Source of the DNA: Oreocharis arfaki
Taxonomy: Eukaryota > Chordata > Aves > Passeriformes > Paramythiidae
Reading direction: 5' to 3'
DNA length: 64,000 nucleotides
Assembly (NCBI GenBank): GCA_013398015.1
Contig: VZRR01004510.1
Location: 5,966 to 69,965, forward strand
Shown piece after piece: positions 37,121 to 48,722 of this stretch. The translations under genes were made by a program, and so were the position numbers. Positions within the stretch are counted from its first letter, which is position 1. Each line of letters starts with the position of its first letter. The notes under the pieces are model-generated. The model was not told the origin of the DNA, ran no database searches, and was given only the letters and a program-made list of their open reading frames with translations.

Positions 37121-39157
37121 CACTGTTGAGACGAATCAAAACTAAATTGGGTCCTCATAGGGAAGTGTCCACCACTTTCGTTCAGAGGTCAGATTTCACA
37201 CATATGCATGGGACTCATGCCTTTAAAGACTGAGACCAAAGCATTAAAGAGGCATTAGAAACCAACTGAAGGTGACAGGAGTCCGTTGAAGGTGACAGAA
37301 CACATTTGGCAGAGCTTGTCAGGTGGATAAAGCAGGCAGCTCCTCCTCTTTCCTGGAGAAAGTATGGTGCTATCTTCATTTCCATTTTTTCCATCTTCAC
37401 TTACAACACTGAAGTTCCTGATGGTAACCCAGTCCAGAAAGAGGTGATTCAAGAGTCCCCCAGGGGTTGGTCTCAAACATTCAGACTCCTCAACCTCATT
37501 TTCCTGAATACCTGACCTGCAGGCTTAGCAGAGACCCAAACATTCCCTGTGGCTTCAGAGGCCCCCGTGAGTGGAGGAATAAATGCCTTCAGTAAAGATG
37601 TTATTTTGTAGCTCTTCACAGCACTTTCTTTTTGGAGCTGAGCAGCTCTAGCTGTGTGTAGATCCACTCCTGCTTTGTGCCACCACCCAAACTTCTTTGT
37701 CAAGCCCTAAGGATGAAAGGAGCTTACTGATGATACCTTTCATATGTATTTTGGGCAGAAAGGGGAAACTGGAAATGCAGTAGTGATTAAAAAGAGTCTG
37801 GTAGGTGTAATGCCGTTTTGAAGAGTGCTTCTGACAGAAGCCAAAACTGTTTCCCATAATGCTGAAGGGAGTTATTCTTTACTGCGTTTTGTCAGGTTCA
37901 TGGCTGTATAGAGGGCAGCTGTAATATTTTTCAGTATTTTTCAATATTTTTTCTTAATTTTTGTGATACAGCTTATGGTCAGCCATACACAGTGGGACAG
38001 ACAATACATTTTGTGAGTTCTGTATATATTCAGCCAGTCTAATCAGTGAAGCACTTGGACAGCTTTTCACAGCGGATATGTGAGTCTATCACGTTGGGTT
38101 TCCAGTATAGGTTGATTAGCTGGTTCTTTGTGTGAAATAGGTCTGTTGCCTTGATTGTACAACAGCAAGAGGTTCATTTTGCCTCTTTTTTGCATCCATG
38201 TGAAACTCTGTTGGTCCCAAATCTAGTGGTGAACTTCAGAATATTTTTTATCCAGACAAGCTTCTCTGCACATAAGATTTATTTATTGCAGTCTATCTGC
38301 AAGCTCTTCTTTTTGCCATAGCTGCTTATTTTATTTTCAGGTTAAAATTATGTAGATTTAAACCAAGGTTTCTCTTCAGTTTAAAATTGTAAATCCTGCA
38401 TGTGAGATTTCCCATTTGTTTGTCAGCCTTGCCAACATTCTGCTGAGGAACTTGTGAAAAGTAAGTGACTGGTGTTTTGCATAAAGACGGGCCCGCTTAC
38501 AGGGGCTGTCTCCTCAACCAAAGCTTCTCAGGAAGACTTAAAACAGTAGCTTCATTTTCAGTTGAACCTGAAACTGAAGAAAAGGTACTCCTTTGGGAAG
38601 AAATCTGGCGAGGTAGTGATGGTACTGCACTCTTTTGCAGTACTGATGGAGAAAAGGTATCTCAGTATCAGCAATTTCTATGATAAAATTACGCACAGGA
38701 AACAAAGGCCCAGAGATATTTTGACAGACCAGTTCTGGTGCTGGGGATCTTGCTCTTCTTCACCCATAGTCCCCTCTGCAGCTCCACTTATGGCCTCTGT
38801 CTGGCAGTCCTTACCCTGGCCCTAGAGCAGAAGTGGCAGTGAGGTATTTAGGACCTTTTTCTGCTGTCCTTAACCCACTGGGTTTGTGATGTCCATGTAC
38901 CTGCACGAATGCTACCCGGCTTACTTTCTTGTGCCTACAGCTGCCCTGTGGTGGATACAAGCAGCTGTTCTGCACTGCTCCAGCATGTTCAGGAAGAGAG
39001 GGAGCAGTGCTCTTGGCTGGAGAGGGTAAATGGGAAGTACTTTCCTGAGCTCCTTCTCTCTTCTCTTTCTTAAATCAGAAAAGCTCGGCAAGTAGCACTG
39101 TCCCAACTCCCAGATAGAATTCTCCTCCTCAGGTAGGGTGGAGCTGGTTGGCTAGGA
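37121..39157. other. Unique sequence, no gene seen
   Basis: Frames of 60-90 codons overlap on both strands without domains. I saw no transposon ends and no RNA gene. Confidence 0.55.
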
Positions 39158-39262
39158 CCATGGCCAGTCAGATTTTGAATATATTCAAGGATGGAGCCTC
39201 CATAACCTTCCTGCGCAATCTGTGCCAGTGCTTAGTAATCCTCCCAGTAAACAAGTGAAAAA
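39158..39262 (-). mobile_element. Old CR1 fragment
   Basis: 'gattttgaatatattcaagg' followed by 'atggagcctccataacc' and 'aatctgtgccagtgctta' is the reverse complement of the CR1 ORF2 tail region that normally reads 'ttgaatatctccaaggatgg' with 'actccacaacctctctgg'. The copy is diverged and its ends are unclear. Sequence to the right, up to about 39420, may be more of it but cannot be aligned by eye. Confidence 0.75.
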
Positions 39263-41856
39263 GGCATCTGGGATCGTCTCTCCTTTTTCTTGCCCCTGGG
39301 GAATCAAAAGGCCACAGCCAGGCATCTCCAGGGATATTGAGAGAGACTGCTTTGGAAGAGGTCAGCTGAACTAAAATCTGTCGATAATGACAAGGAGCCA
39401 AGTATTTAAAGATCTTATAAGGACCTCAGAATAAACACCAAGCTAGAGGCAAGCCCCTGGGACCTTATCCTGACAGAAAGGCTCTGAAGCATCTGAGTTT
39501 GTGACTCAGCCCTGAGCCAGGGGTTGGTGACTCACATCTGGGTAGCTTTCCTCCAGGTATACACATCTGGGAAAACAGCTTCCCAATCATTAATGCACAT
39601 GAGATTGGAAAGCCTGGCAAGAAAACCTCCAGTGCAGTGACTGCATGCAGCGAGAAAGGAGTTGGAATGGAAATGGGACCCATGCAAACATTTCCTGGAG
39701 GTCTTCAGTTTTGGATTTTTCATTTCCTTTCTTGTTCTGTGTGGTTTTTGACTTCTTAAGATTACAGCATCTCTTCCATTACTGTAAGGAGGTTATAACT
39801 CTAAAATTTACTGTGCAAATAAACACCCTCAATCAACATGTAGCCAAGACAAGGAACATTTCGAAAACTGATACCAAGTTATCTTCAAGGATAACTATGA
39901 TGAACTCAAAATTACCATTTAAAGTCTTCATTTGTTAAAAATAGTCAAATTTCCCTGAAAAAACATTTTAAGAGTAATACTCTGTGTAATCACCCTGCAT
40001 ATGATACATCATATTGAAGTTTCAAGAACCCTTTGGCTGAAATTTTAACAGCTCTCCTTAAGAAATGTTAAACAGCAAATACTCTTTCCAAAAATACCAT
40101 TCTCTGTAAAGCTGTCAGACTATTACTTAGCTATTAACCTTTCACGATGAAATTGTAATAGTGCTGTTTAAAAGAATGCTGAATATCAGAAATATTTCAC
40201 TAATACGTAACAGATGGATATCATATCCAGAAATATTTGTACTGTAAACCAAAGTGCTAAGCAGTTTTACACTGAGAGGTCAAAGATGGGCAGGAAACAG
40301 TTTTCCCATCCCACAAAAATTTTAGTTTTCATATTTTCCTACTCTCATGAATATACAGAATATTAAAGAACCTGGAGTTTCCCATAATAAACTTTTTCTA
40401 AGTTTTTATTTGTTTGCTTTTTAATCCAAGCACTTATCCTCCCCACATGCTACATATTTATTTAACACATCTTTCTTGGGTACAAACATCCTGTCCTGAG
40501 AAGGCTTCAGATACAACAAACTTATTGATGGTTTTCTTTTTGATCTCCATCTCCTTGACTGAAAACCATTTTCCTTAGTAGGTTAAAGAGTAAAAGAAGG
40601 TGTTAGAGCAAAGCTGTGACCTAACTGAAATACAGATCACATATGTCACATACCTTGTATAACTCTCCTTTGTGAGGATAACTGATTTTTCCATCCTGTT
40701 TACATTGCTGATTTCACTGTTGGACTTGGTCCTGGGTGTAACCTTTGTTTTTAAATAAATGAGTTTTGGGAAAACTTAGAGTTGCTGATTTCCAACAAGT
40801 TCTAAGTATGGGGAGTGGGACACTTCCACTTGGAAAATTTTTTGTGAAGACGTGTTTTTTATTCATCTTGTATAACAGTTATAGCTGTGGCTGTAGCTGA
40901 AGATGTTTCTATAAAAGGATTGAATATGTTTCCAAACAACGTCTTAGCTCAAAATAGTTTGACACTTCTTGTGAAATTTAACTACAGCTGAAAAAAGTAC
41001 ACTGTGTCTTCTGTTTAAGAATGAGTAGACACCCTGCTAAATGGTTATGTCATTGAGCAGGAAGATTTGGATACGGGAGACAACAAAGTATTATCATGTG
41101 TATATCTATAACGTGAGAAAGAAGTAAAGCTGATGATTTATTTTTAATAATTATGAAGCACTATGTTTTCAGAAAATTTTGATGCCATGAGATGGAAGCA
41201 GGAATCTTGTGCTCAAAAAGTGTTTCATTCTTCTATTATGAGAATCTGATGTAGCCAAGGTGTGCTAGCATTGATTTTCTACCACTGGCAGTTTGTACAG
41301 AGTATCTCTCCTGACTGACAAGTACATGTACAAATAATACATTGCCTTGAAATTTATTCATTTATTCTGAATTACCACACTAATTTCCCCTCCAGGTTTA
41401 TGACCAGAGCTTTTAATTCATTAAACCATGATTTCACAAAAATTTTTGTTCTTCTCAGACAAGAATTGTGTCTCTTCTATGCCTGTTCTTCACGAGGTGT
41501 AAATTCTACTTTGTGAGCACTGAAATGATGACGTTAGAGGTGTTGTAATTTTTCTGTTAATTAAGGACTTTAAATCCAGATGGGCATCTTTATAAATATA
41601 ACTATACATTTACACAGATATACTGTTCAACTTCATTTGCACCTTCTATATTTTGATTCAAGAATCACTAGATAAAATTATGTGGCCTATATTATTCAGT
41701 CATTTGATTTTTCGTCAGTAGTCCTAAAATGCACCAATTCATGTTAAGCCATTTTACATATTTGAGTAACCAGCTTGTCCTTATTAAGTATTCACTGCTT
41801 GTGCTGTTAATTAGTGGCAGGGATGTAATCTGCTTGATGTCGTTCTTTAAACATGT
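39263..41856. other. AT-rich unique sequence, no gene seen
   Basis: No frame exceeds about 97 codons and none is recognisable. The stretch is notably AT-rich from 39900 to 41850. No transposon ends were recognised. Confidence 0.55.
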
Positions 41857-42197
41857 TATTGTGGGGGCCGGTGGGCCTAATGAACAATGGACTAAGGAAG
41901 TCCATTGTCAGGACAGCCCCTAGGAGATTCACTCCCTATTTAGGGAGAGAAAGGCCTCTCCCACGATGCTTTGTTTCATTGTGCTGATATACCCCACTTC
42001 TGCTCCCCAGTTGGCTCGTGGGCCTCCCTGCCCCCTTTTTACCTTACCTAATAAGTTCTCCTATTTCCCTGTTCCCCCACTGGCCCTTGCCCCCTTGCCA
42101 CTACTTCAGTTTCCCCATTGTCTCCCATAACCTAGCCCTGCCTATGTACCACCCCCGTACCCTCAGTTTATTGGTCCCTGAGCCTTTCTCTGCCCCC

Positions 42198-42206
42198 ATA
42201 TATAAA
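42198..42206 (+). promoter_or_regulatory. LTR TATA box
   Basis: 'atatataaa' lies about 58 bases upstream of the LTR's AATAAA and downstream of a C-rich U3 containing an ATTGG (inverted CCAAT) at 42171-42175. Confidence 0.7.
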
Positions 42207-42263
42207 CCTGGACATAGGTTTGTTCTGGGTCTTTTGTGCTGGATCCCTTCATGGTATGGCTGT

Positions 42264-42269
42264 AATAAA
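42264..42269 (+). terminator. LTR polyadenylation signal
   Basis: AATAAA in the context 'gtaataaacctcc' lies about 80 bases before the LTR's right end and marks the R/U5 region. Confidence 0.75.
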
Positions 42270-42348
42270 CCTCCTGTGGAACACCATATGAAGACCCTTC
42301 CCGACTCTTTGTCGTCAGCCAATTATTTGAGCTAGCCTTTGGCTAACA

Positions 42349-43029
42349 ACATGTTGTTTTCAACTTTTTTCTCAAAATATGATTTTTTTTCAATGACAAG
42401 AAACACTGAAAATTGCCATAGAGACTGTTCAAGATAGGTAGCAGCAACCTAGACTGTTTTAAGGTAGCAGCAACCCTGGATACCTTCTTTCAGTATCTGA
42501 AAAAACTTAATTATATTATTTTTTAATTTTAATTTTTCCTGTCCTTTAAACCTCTAAATTCTATAATTTTTTTGAACTAGCAACCCCAAGAAATATTACA
42601 GGTAAATTTTTTTTAAAGTTTGCAAAAATACTTCTTTTTGTTCAGGAGAAATAGCTATTTAGAGACACTACTTTCCCACAACCACCCTGCAATATAGAGA
42701 AGTTTTTCAAAATAGTTTCTGATGTCATTTTAAATTACATTTTGACAGTATTTTTTCCCTTGGGTTATCTTACCTCAGGAAGGACTGTTCTACCAAGTCA
42801 ACCTGCTGAGAAAAAGCAGTGGTATGATTTTTATTGCTGAAAAGCTATTTCATGGCTGGGTTTTTCTGCCTAAGTTTTTAAAAATTATTATTTTAAATTT
42901 TATTAAGAGGTACATGTTCTCATTTAATAATAAAAAGAGCCCTGGCCCTTAGTTTGCTTTAATGTCCTTTAATCAACTTTGTTCCTGATGTGGTCACAGC
43001 AAGGTGGTTGTGTCCATATGGGCCAGGGG
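42349..43029. other. AT-rich unique sequence with a small tandem duplication
   Basis: Apart from the duplicated 'aggtagcagcaacc' unit at 42436-42475, nothing recognisable is present. Confidence 0.55.
42422..42475. repeat. Imperfect 29-bp tandem duplication
   Basis: Units starting 'agactgtt' (42422 and 42451) each end in 'gtagcagcaacc'. The second has lost three bases. It is an old local duplication beside the LTR. Confidence 0.75.
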
Positions 43030-43326
43030 TGCAGTACCTGAAATGAACCTTTAGGAAAGATGGAGACAGACTGTTTGCACGGGCCTGGAGTGACAGGATA
43101 AGGGGAAATGGCTTCAAACTGACAGAGAATAGGTTTAGACTGGATATTGGGAAGAAATTCTTTCCTGTGAGGGTGGTGGAACAGGTTTCCCAGAGAAGTT
43201 GTGAGTGCCTCAGGTTGTATGTGGCTCTGAGCATCCTGGTCTAGTGGAAGATTCCTAGTTTGGAACTAGGTGATCTCTAAGGTACTTTCCAACCCAGGCC
43301 ATTCTATGACTCAATGATTCTATGAT
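43030..43326 (+). mobile_element. CR1 LINE, 5'-truncated 3' end
   Basis: It begins with 'gtgcagtacctgaaatgaac' and continues through 'ggcttcaaactgacagagaa', 'tagactggatattgggaaga' and 'cctggtctagtgg' to a terminal 'cattctatgactcaatgatt'. Part of the 'gatgccccatccctggaag' block is deleted. The 'ttctatgat' end occurs twice, as is common for the CR1 3' terminus. It is non-coding. Confidence 0.94.
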
Positions 43327-45226
43327 CTTGTTGGTCTTCTACCTTACCTGATCTTGTTATCTTAAATACTGGACCTTAACAGAAATAGCTCTGTATTACA
43401 CTTTCCCCCTTACAGCACCAAAGTGTGTTCACCTCTGACATCTCCAAATCTCTTCAAGATTTGATTCTTCAGCCACCCAGGTTGCTTCCCTCCCATCCCA
43501 CTGTTGAGACAGTCACATCAGCTCACACTCTACTTTCCCCAGAGCTTACCCTTCTCTGACCACCTCTCAGAGCCTTTTTAACCTCTTCTTCTCTTATTTT
43601 CCAGCATGGAAACAACTCAGAATGGTGGGATGACAAGGAAACAAATGGTTGTGTGTGATTGTGCCCTCAGTGTTCTTTTAGCAGGTTGCATGTCTGTAGC
43701 TGGTTGTGTTGCTTCCTTCCTTGATTTTCTTCCCTGACTTTCTGTTAAGATCCAAGTCTACAATTTTACAGGCAACTTTTACACCTATTTTCTCTACCTC
43801 CCTAGCAAAACATTAACGAAAGGTTTGTGCAGCATGATCCATAAAATTGCCGGTAGTTGCAGCCTTTTAATCTGATGTTGTAACAGAAACGGATCCTGCC
43901 AATTCTAGCTAATTTGCACTTCTCATGTTTCCAGTATTTATGAACACAAGGATTGCTGTGCCATGCTTTTCTCTCCCAATGGGTAAGGCCACACACTAAA
44001 TCCATGCAGAAACACGTGCCCATGCGCTGAATCATAATTGAATTTCTGAGAGATTTTAGCTATTCCAGGCCAGCCTTGTTACCTATGTTAATCTGAATGG
44101 TAGCCTAAGAAGATCTTGAATTCTTGAATGTGGGTCAATTTTAAGGCAAGTTTTCTTTGTGACTCAAGAATGAAATCTGCAATCTTCCTGAAGCTGCATG
44201 GATTGCTAATTCCTTCTTTTTTCATGTACGCATATAATTTCTCTCTTTGCTTGGAAGTGCATACATACACAGACACTGTAGTCTGCACTCTTTATAGTTA
44301 ATAGGGCCCTTGGCATTTTTAAGCCTTAGTCTTAACTAGGCTAACTTGTTTTATTTTGCTTTCCTTCTGTTGCTGTTTGGGAAGTGTTTGAATTTAGTTT
44401 TAAAGTGAAGTTCCTTGTGATCATTCTGCCTGAAGGGCACCACAGAAATAACGCAAGAATGATTGAACTGATTGAGTGACTATACTCCTCCCTTCTATGT
44501 TCTCCTCTTCATTGGTATTAAAAAGGAAGAGGGATGGAGAGCTTTGTAGATGCTCCTTGGACTGCATGTTTTTTGTCATGTGGTCTTTCTATCACTTCTG
44601 TACTTACAGCATCAAAATAATTAACCAGTGGAGTTAAACTCAGTGCCAGGATAAAAGATTAAATGCATTTAACCAGTCATAAAAGCTTCAGGAAGTTAGA
44701 AGACAAAAGAAAGTCTTCGAACATTAAATTATTGAAGTTTTGAGCAGCATCTTCAGGGATGCAGTGGGAATAAAAATGGAGCTACCTGTAAAACACAGTT
44801 AAGTCTATCTCTGTGTAAGAGAGAATGTGATGTGATTGTTAATTATAGTTGGATGGTTGTTTGGCCTTGATGATTCTAGAGTTGCCTTCCAATCTTATGT
44901 TAATGGACGCATAAAAGAAATCTATTTCATGGAAAAAATGGTCTCAGGTGGTGTAATAGAACAAATGGAACTTTTGCATTTATTGATAAACTCTGCAATT
45001 TTTATCCGTAAACTGTTGGACTGTTAGAATCGTGCTCTCAGTATTATTAAGTCTGATTAAAATTTACATTCAGAACATTTATGACTAAGTGAGCATCTCT
45101 GAAATTCTTCTGGCATCTGTCACACTGTTGTAGGTGGTTATCTCATCTGAACTTGTCAATGGAGCAATTTTGAGAGAAGGTTGAGGTTAGCTAATGCACA
45201 CAGAGGATTGCCAAGTGAGTCTTTGA
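43327..45226. other. Unique sequence, no gene seen
   Basis: No recognisable coding exon. Short frames such as 43802-44035 and 44088-44288 (both minus) lack domains. No transposon ends were seen. Confidence 0.55.
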
Positions 45227-45231
45227 CCTTC

Positions 45232-45972
45232 TGTCTTGGTTTGAAAGACAGGCGTCTGTTTAAGTGAGGCAGAAACCCCCTTTGAAATGGGAAATGCAGC
45301 CCCCTTCCCTCCGGATTATTATAACTTTGAAATTAAGGGGCTTTCAGGCAAGGATATGAGAAATAGGAATAACAGTTCTTTACTAATTTATATATATATA
45401 AAACAAAACAAAACAATAAACAGCAATGACTATGGCAGTTATTACAAAACAGCACAGTCACCCAGTGCAGCCTTCTTGGCTGCCAGGCAGCTTCTCCTCT
45501 TGGAGCAGCACTGGTCACAGCCGGCAGCTTCCCCTCCTGGAGCAGTGTTGATCACAGCCGGCAGCAGCGCTGGTGGCTCCCGGTGAGCAGGGTGGGTGCA
45601 GCAGCTCCGGTGAAAACAGCGGTCCCGTGGAAAAGGGCCTGGTCCTCGCCTGAAGGTCCAGTGATGCAGCCTCTCGTCCTCTGGAAGTCCAGCGGAGAGA
45701 AGCTCCCTTGTGCCTGAAAAACCTCTGATTATATCCAGGTGGGAAATGTTCAGTGCCCCCTCCCAGGCGGAGCATCCCACAATGGAGTGGTGAGGCACCG
45801 ATGGGCCCATTAACAGGAGATAGTTTGGAGTCCGTTATCTGTGAGTCCTTTGGCAAGGCACAAATGCTCCCATTAACAGAAGATGGTCCGGAGGGGGGAG
45901 GCAAAGAAACACTGCCCCACCTGGTTTCACAGCTCATGAAGATGGTAATAGAATATACTGCAACCCAGGACA
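45232..45972. mobile_element. Solo LTR, songbird LTR5-like (ERVL-type)
   Basis: The 741-base element starts TGTCTTGGTTTGAAAGACAG and ends 'caacccaggaca', forming imperfect inverted termini, with a perfect five-base target duplication CCTTC on both sides (45227-45231 and 45973-45977). From memory the opening and the 'ggattattataactttg' block match the LTR5 family abundant in zebra finch and other passerines. The five-base duplication agrees with ERVL-type integration. Orientation is uncertain: the plus strand has a TATA run and AATAAA close together near the left end, while the minus strand has 'ggatataatc' near 45735 and 'agtaaa' near the far end, a more natural promoter-to-polyA spacing. Three imperfect repeats of a 'gcagcttctcctcttgg' type unit occupy 45485-45570. 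No internal retroviral sequence is present. Confidence 0.9.
45390..45421. repeat. (TA)n(AAAC)n low-complexity tract inside the LTR
   Basis: About six TA units followed by three AAAC units and 'aataaac'. It lies inside the 45232-45972 LTR and is likely to vary in length between alleles. Confidence 0.8.
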
Positions 45973-46217
45973 CCTTCCTTCTGAATCAGTAATAAGCAAA
46001 TGTTTTGCTGAATAAATGATATCAGTGGATTTGCAAATGCCAAGAAGGTACATTTCCAAGTAAAACACAAAATGAACTTCGGGGTTTTTATGGTTATTAA
46101 AGACCAAGGGGTGTTTGGACATTCTACTAACCTGACCAAACTCTGCTATAGGAATTATTTTTCTGCATATGTTCCTCTCATTTCAACAAGGTTGTTCTCC
46201 TTGTTCTTCTTCTAAGC

Positions 46218-46381
46218 CAGAGGCTCACAAGTTTTTTGGATTGGTGAGCCACTTTTAGGCCTTTGTGTGCCTCAAGTACTTACTTGTAATAGACGCATTT
46301 ATCAGGTTTAAAGTACCCCTGGGGCAGCTATGGGTCTGTACATTGCTTGTACACCACTTATTCGGACTTTAGGAATCAGTG
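46218..46381. mobile_element. Possible hAT-type MITE
   Basis: The left end 'cagaggctcacaagtttttt', followed by 'ggtgagccacttttaggc', resembles the vertebrate hAT (Charlie-like) terminus 'cagtggttctcaaa'. The right end 'gactttaggaatcagtg' is an imperfect inverted match. The eight bases on each side do not form a convincing duplication. An old non-autonomous DNA transposon is plausible but unproven. Confidence 0.35.
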
Positions 46382-47338
46382 TTAGAAAGTTATTACATTG
46401 TGGGACTATTAAGAAACAATTACTTTCTTCTGCAAGACACCTGTAAGTTGTGATCAACTGCAGTAGTCAATGGTTTAATATACTTAATTTTTGATGTATT
46501 TTGGTGTAAGGATACATATAATTTTTATTGCTTTTTCTCTTATTTTTATAGAAGTGGTCATTTGTCATTATTAACGTGTATGATTGTTGCTGCTGTTATT
46601 ACACCATGAAATTAGGGGTCATCTTTAGGAGGATTCACAAATATGATCTGCTTCATCTGTGGTCTTTCCTACCTTGGTAATCAGGGCCATTTTGACGAAT
46701 TGGTGCTGTTTGTATTCTCCATCAGGCTGCACATAAGTTCACAATGAGGTATAAGGCCCAGTTTGGTCCTCAGACCTTAGATGATCTAAAAAATAAGAGT
46801 GTAGGAAATGTTGGGGATTAGTGCAGCAGGTCTGTGAGAGTAGAGAATACTTACTACCTATTTTTAAATCATCCTTTCCTGCCTGCTTGAATCAGGCTTT
46901 GCCAAACTCATCCCTGTTAGAGATATTAGGCTACTGTTACACCAGAGGCTGTGGTCAGGTGTAAAATGAATTTTCTCTTACCACGTTCAGACAAAGTAAT
47001 TTGTTTTGATGCATGGCTGTATTTCCCCTGCCACAAAGGGTGAGGCCCAATCCTTACCTGGAGTATTTAATTGCCTCAATTAGTTCCTGATGCTTCAGAC
47101 TGCCACACACATTTGATAGATTTCCTCATCTTTCCTTGTTTCTCACAGAACTTGTTGCACAATGCTGAAGTATGTACAGGAGCCCCCTGGGGAAGTTTGT
47201 TCTTGTAGGTGAGTCTATGCCTGGTCAGGCTCTGAGTAACATGAATGGATCCCTCAGGATGAGGAATGTTCTATAAATGCCAGGTGTTAATGCAGTAATA
47301 ACATTTCTCAAATTAACGGATCAACAGTTTGTCAATTA

Positions 47339-47414
47339 ACAGTATCAGGTAACAACTGTCATGTTCTAAGACAGCATCAGGTAAAAATTGTCAAATTCTA
47401 AGACAGTATCAAGG
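47339..47414. repeat. 32-bp tandem repeat, about 2.4 copies
   Basis: Units begin 'acagtatcaggtaa' (47339), 'acagcatcaggtaa' (47371) and a partial 'acagtatcaagg' (47403). The first two end in 'ttctaag' and differ at a handful of positions. Confidence 0.85.
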
Positions 47415-48452
47415 ATGGTAGTTTTAAAATGAAAGTGAATACTATTTAATAAGCCTAACTCTTACTTCCTGACCAACATTGAAATTTGCATTGATTTGAA
47501 GGACACATATTTCTCAGTGAGCAATTTTTTTTATTAAAGAGGAAACAATGCTGCCTGAGAACAGCCTGATTCTAGAAGGACAATCACGGACCACCCAGAC
47601 ATAGCTTTTAGAAGGCCCAGTTTACTGAGGAATGACAGAATATTATCTCCTGGGTTTACTGAAGAAGAAATCTCTGTCTCTGCACTAGCAGTTTTTTGTT
47701 AACTTATAATTAAAAAAAAAAGGCGGAAGGGAAGAAAGGAAGGATGGTAAATTAATATTATTTTATTTAAACTATGATTCTCCATTGCCTTTGCCAAAGT
47801 CTTTTATGGAAAGTGCAGTCTTACAAACAAAAATGCAGTTAGTAGAAAAAGCCACACTACCATGAGTACACCCATATGGCACATTGCAGTATAGGCAAAT
47901 ATATAGTTTTTATGGAAAAAAAGAAAACCCAGACCACAGAAGCTTGAATGATATAAGGGGCAAAGCTTATTCTTCTGTAAGGTCATATACTAAGAACCAG
48001 CTGTCCAAACAGTGATGCTGCTGCAGATGCTTCTGAGGTAATCGACAGTCATAATGCACATGCTGCTTAAAGGGTGTTACAGAGTAAGGGTGGACATGGC
48101 CTTTTAAACTTGCTGAGCACTGGAGCAGGGAAGCAGGCAGTGCAGGAGAAAAGATGGGATTTCTTACTCCTGCCTTGCACTTGCAGCAGTGGCTTCTCTG
48201 GTGAAATTTTATGAGCTTCCATGCTGAGTAATGCTGAGAAAGAACCACAGAGGGTATTTTTTATTTTTGTTTGGAGATAATTTGGAGGGGGTTTTGGTTA
48301 TTTATAAATAAAAATTACCTGCATTTATGAATACCTACTCTGCCCAGGTTGTCCTCAGTGGGCTGAGCTCATCTGAGACTGGTTTGCAGTAAGTCAGAGC
48401 CTCCCAATCCCATCAAGTATCCAACAGTTTTCCCTGAAGCTGCTTTATTCCT

Positions 48453-48722
48453 AGAATCATAGCATAATAGAATGGGGATAGAAGAGACCTTAAAGATCAC
48501 CTCTTTCCACCCCCCCGTCCTGCCATGGCGGGGACACCTTCCACTAGACCAGGTTGCTCCAACTCCATCCAACCTGGCTTCGACCACTTCAGGGGTGGGG
48601 CATCCACAGGTTCTCTGGGCAACCTGTGCCAGGGCCTCACCACCCTCACAGGAAAGAATTTTTAACCTAAGTTTCCTCTCTTTCAGTTTGAACCCATTAC
48701 TACTTAGTCCTATCAATACAGT
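48453..48722 (-). mobile_element. CR1 LINE, 5'-truncated 3' end
   Basis: It is the reverse complement of the CR1 3' region in the expected order: 'agaatcatagcataatagaa' at the terminus, 'accttaaagatcacctcttt', 'cttccactagaccaggttgc', 'ggggcatccacaggttctct', then 'cctcaccaccctcacaggaa' and 'cattactacttagtcctatc'. The centre carries a CCCCCCC run. Moderate divergence suggests an intermediate age. Confidence 0.93.

Larger units (their letters stand above)
41857..42348 (+). mobile_element. Solo LTR of an endogenous retrovirus, plus strand
   Basis: The block has a clear LTR layout. U3 is C-rich; a TATA box 'atatataaa' lies at 42198-42206; AATAAA follows at 42264-42269 in the context 'gtaataaacctcc'. 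A U5 of about 80 bases then ends in 'ggctaaca'. The bases 'acatgtt' flank both sides (41851-41857 and 42349-42355), fitting a six- or seven-base target duplication. With a six-base duplication the left terminus would be TATTGTG, with the usual TG damaged; the first intact TG is at 41860. No internal retroviral sequence adjoins, so it is a solo LTR, formed by recombination between two LTRs. A six-base duplication would fit a class II (ERVK-like) element, but the family is not identified. Confidence 0.82.
45978..48452. other. Unique sequence with a small tandem array and a hAT-like scrap
   Basis: No gene recognised. It contains a possible hAT MITE (46218-46381) and a 32-base tandem repeat (47339-47414). 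An A10 tract lies near 47711. Confidence 0.5.

Noticed and set aside
36115..37193. 'aggtcaga' at 36115-36122 and again at 37186-37193 as a target duplication around the asymmetric block
   Set aside because: The bases just inside are not TG/CA and an eight-base match within a kilobase can arise by chance when looked for loosely.
45442..45973. Minus-strand frames of 122 and 152 codons
   Set aside because: They lie wholly inside the LTR at 45232-45972, overlap in different frames and have no retroviral protein similarity. LTR sequence open by chance is the simpler reading.
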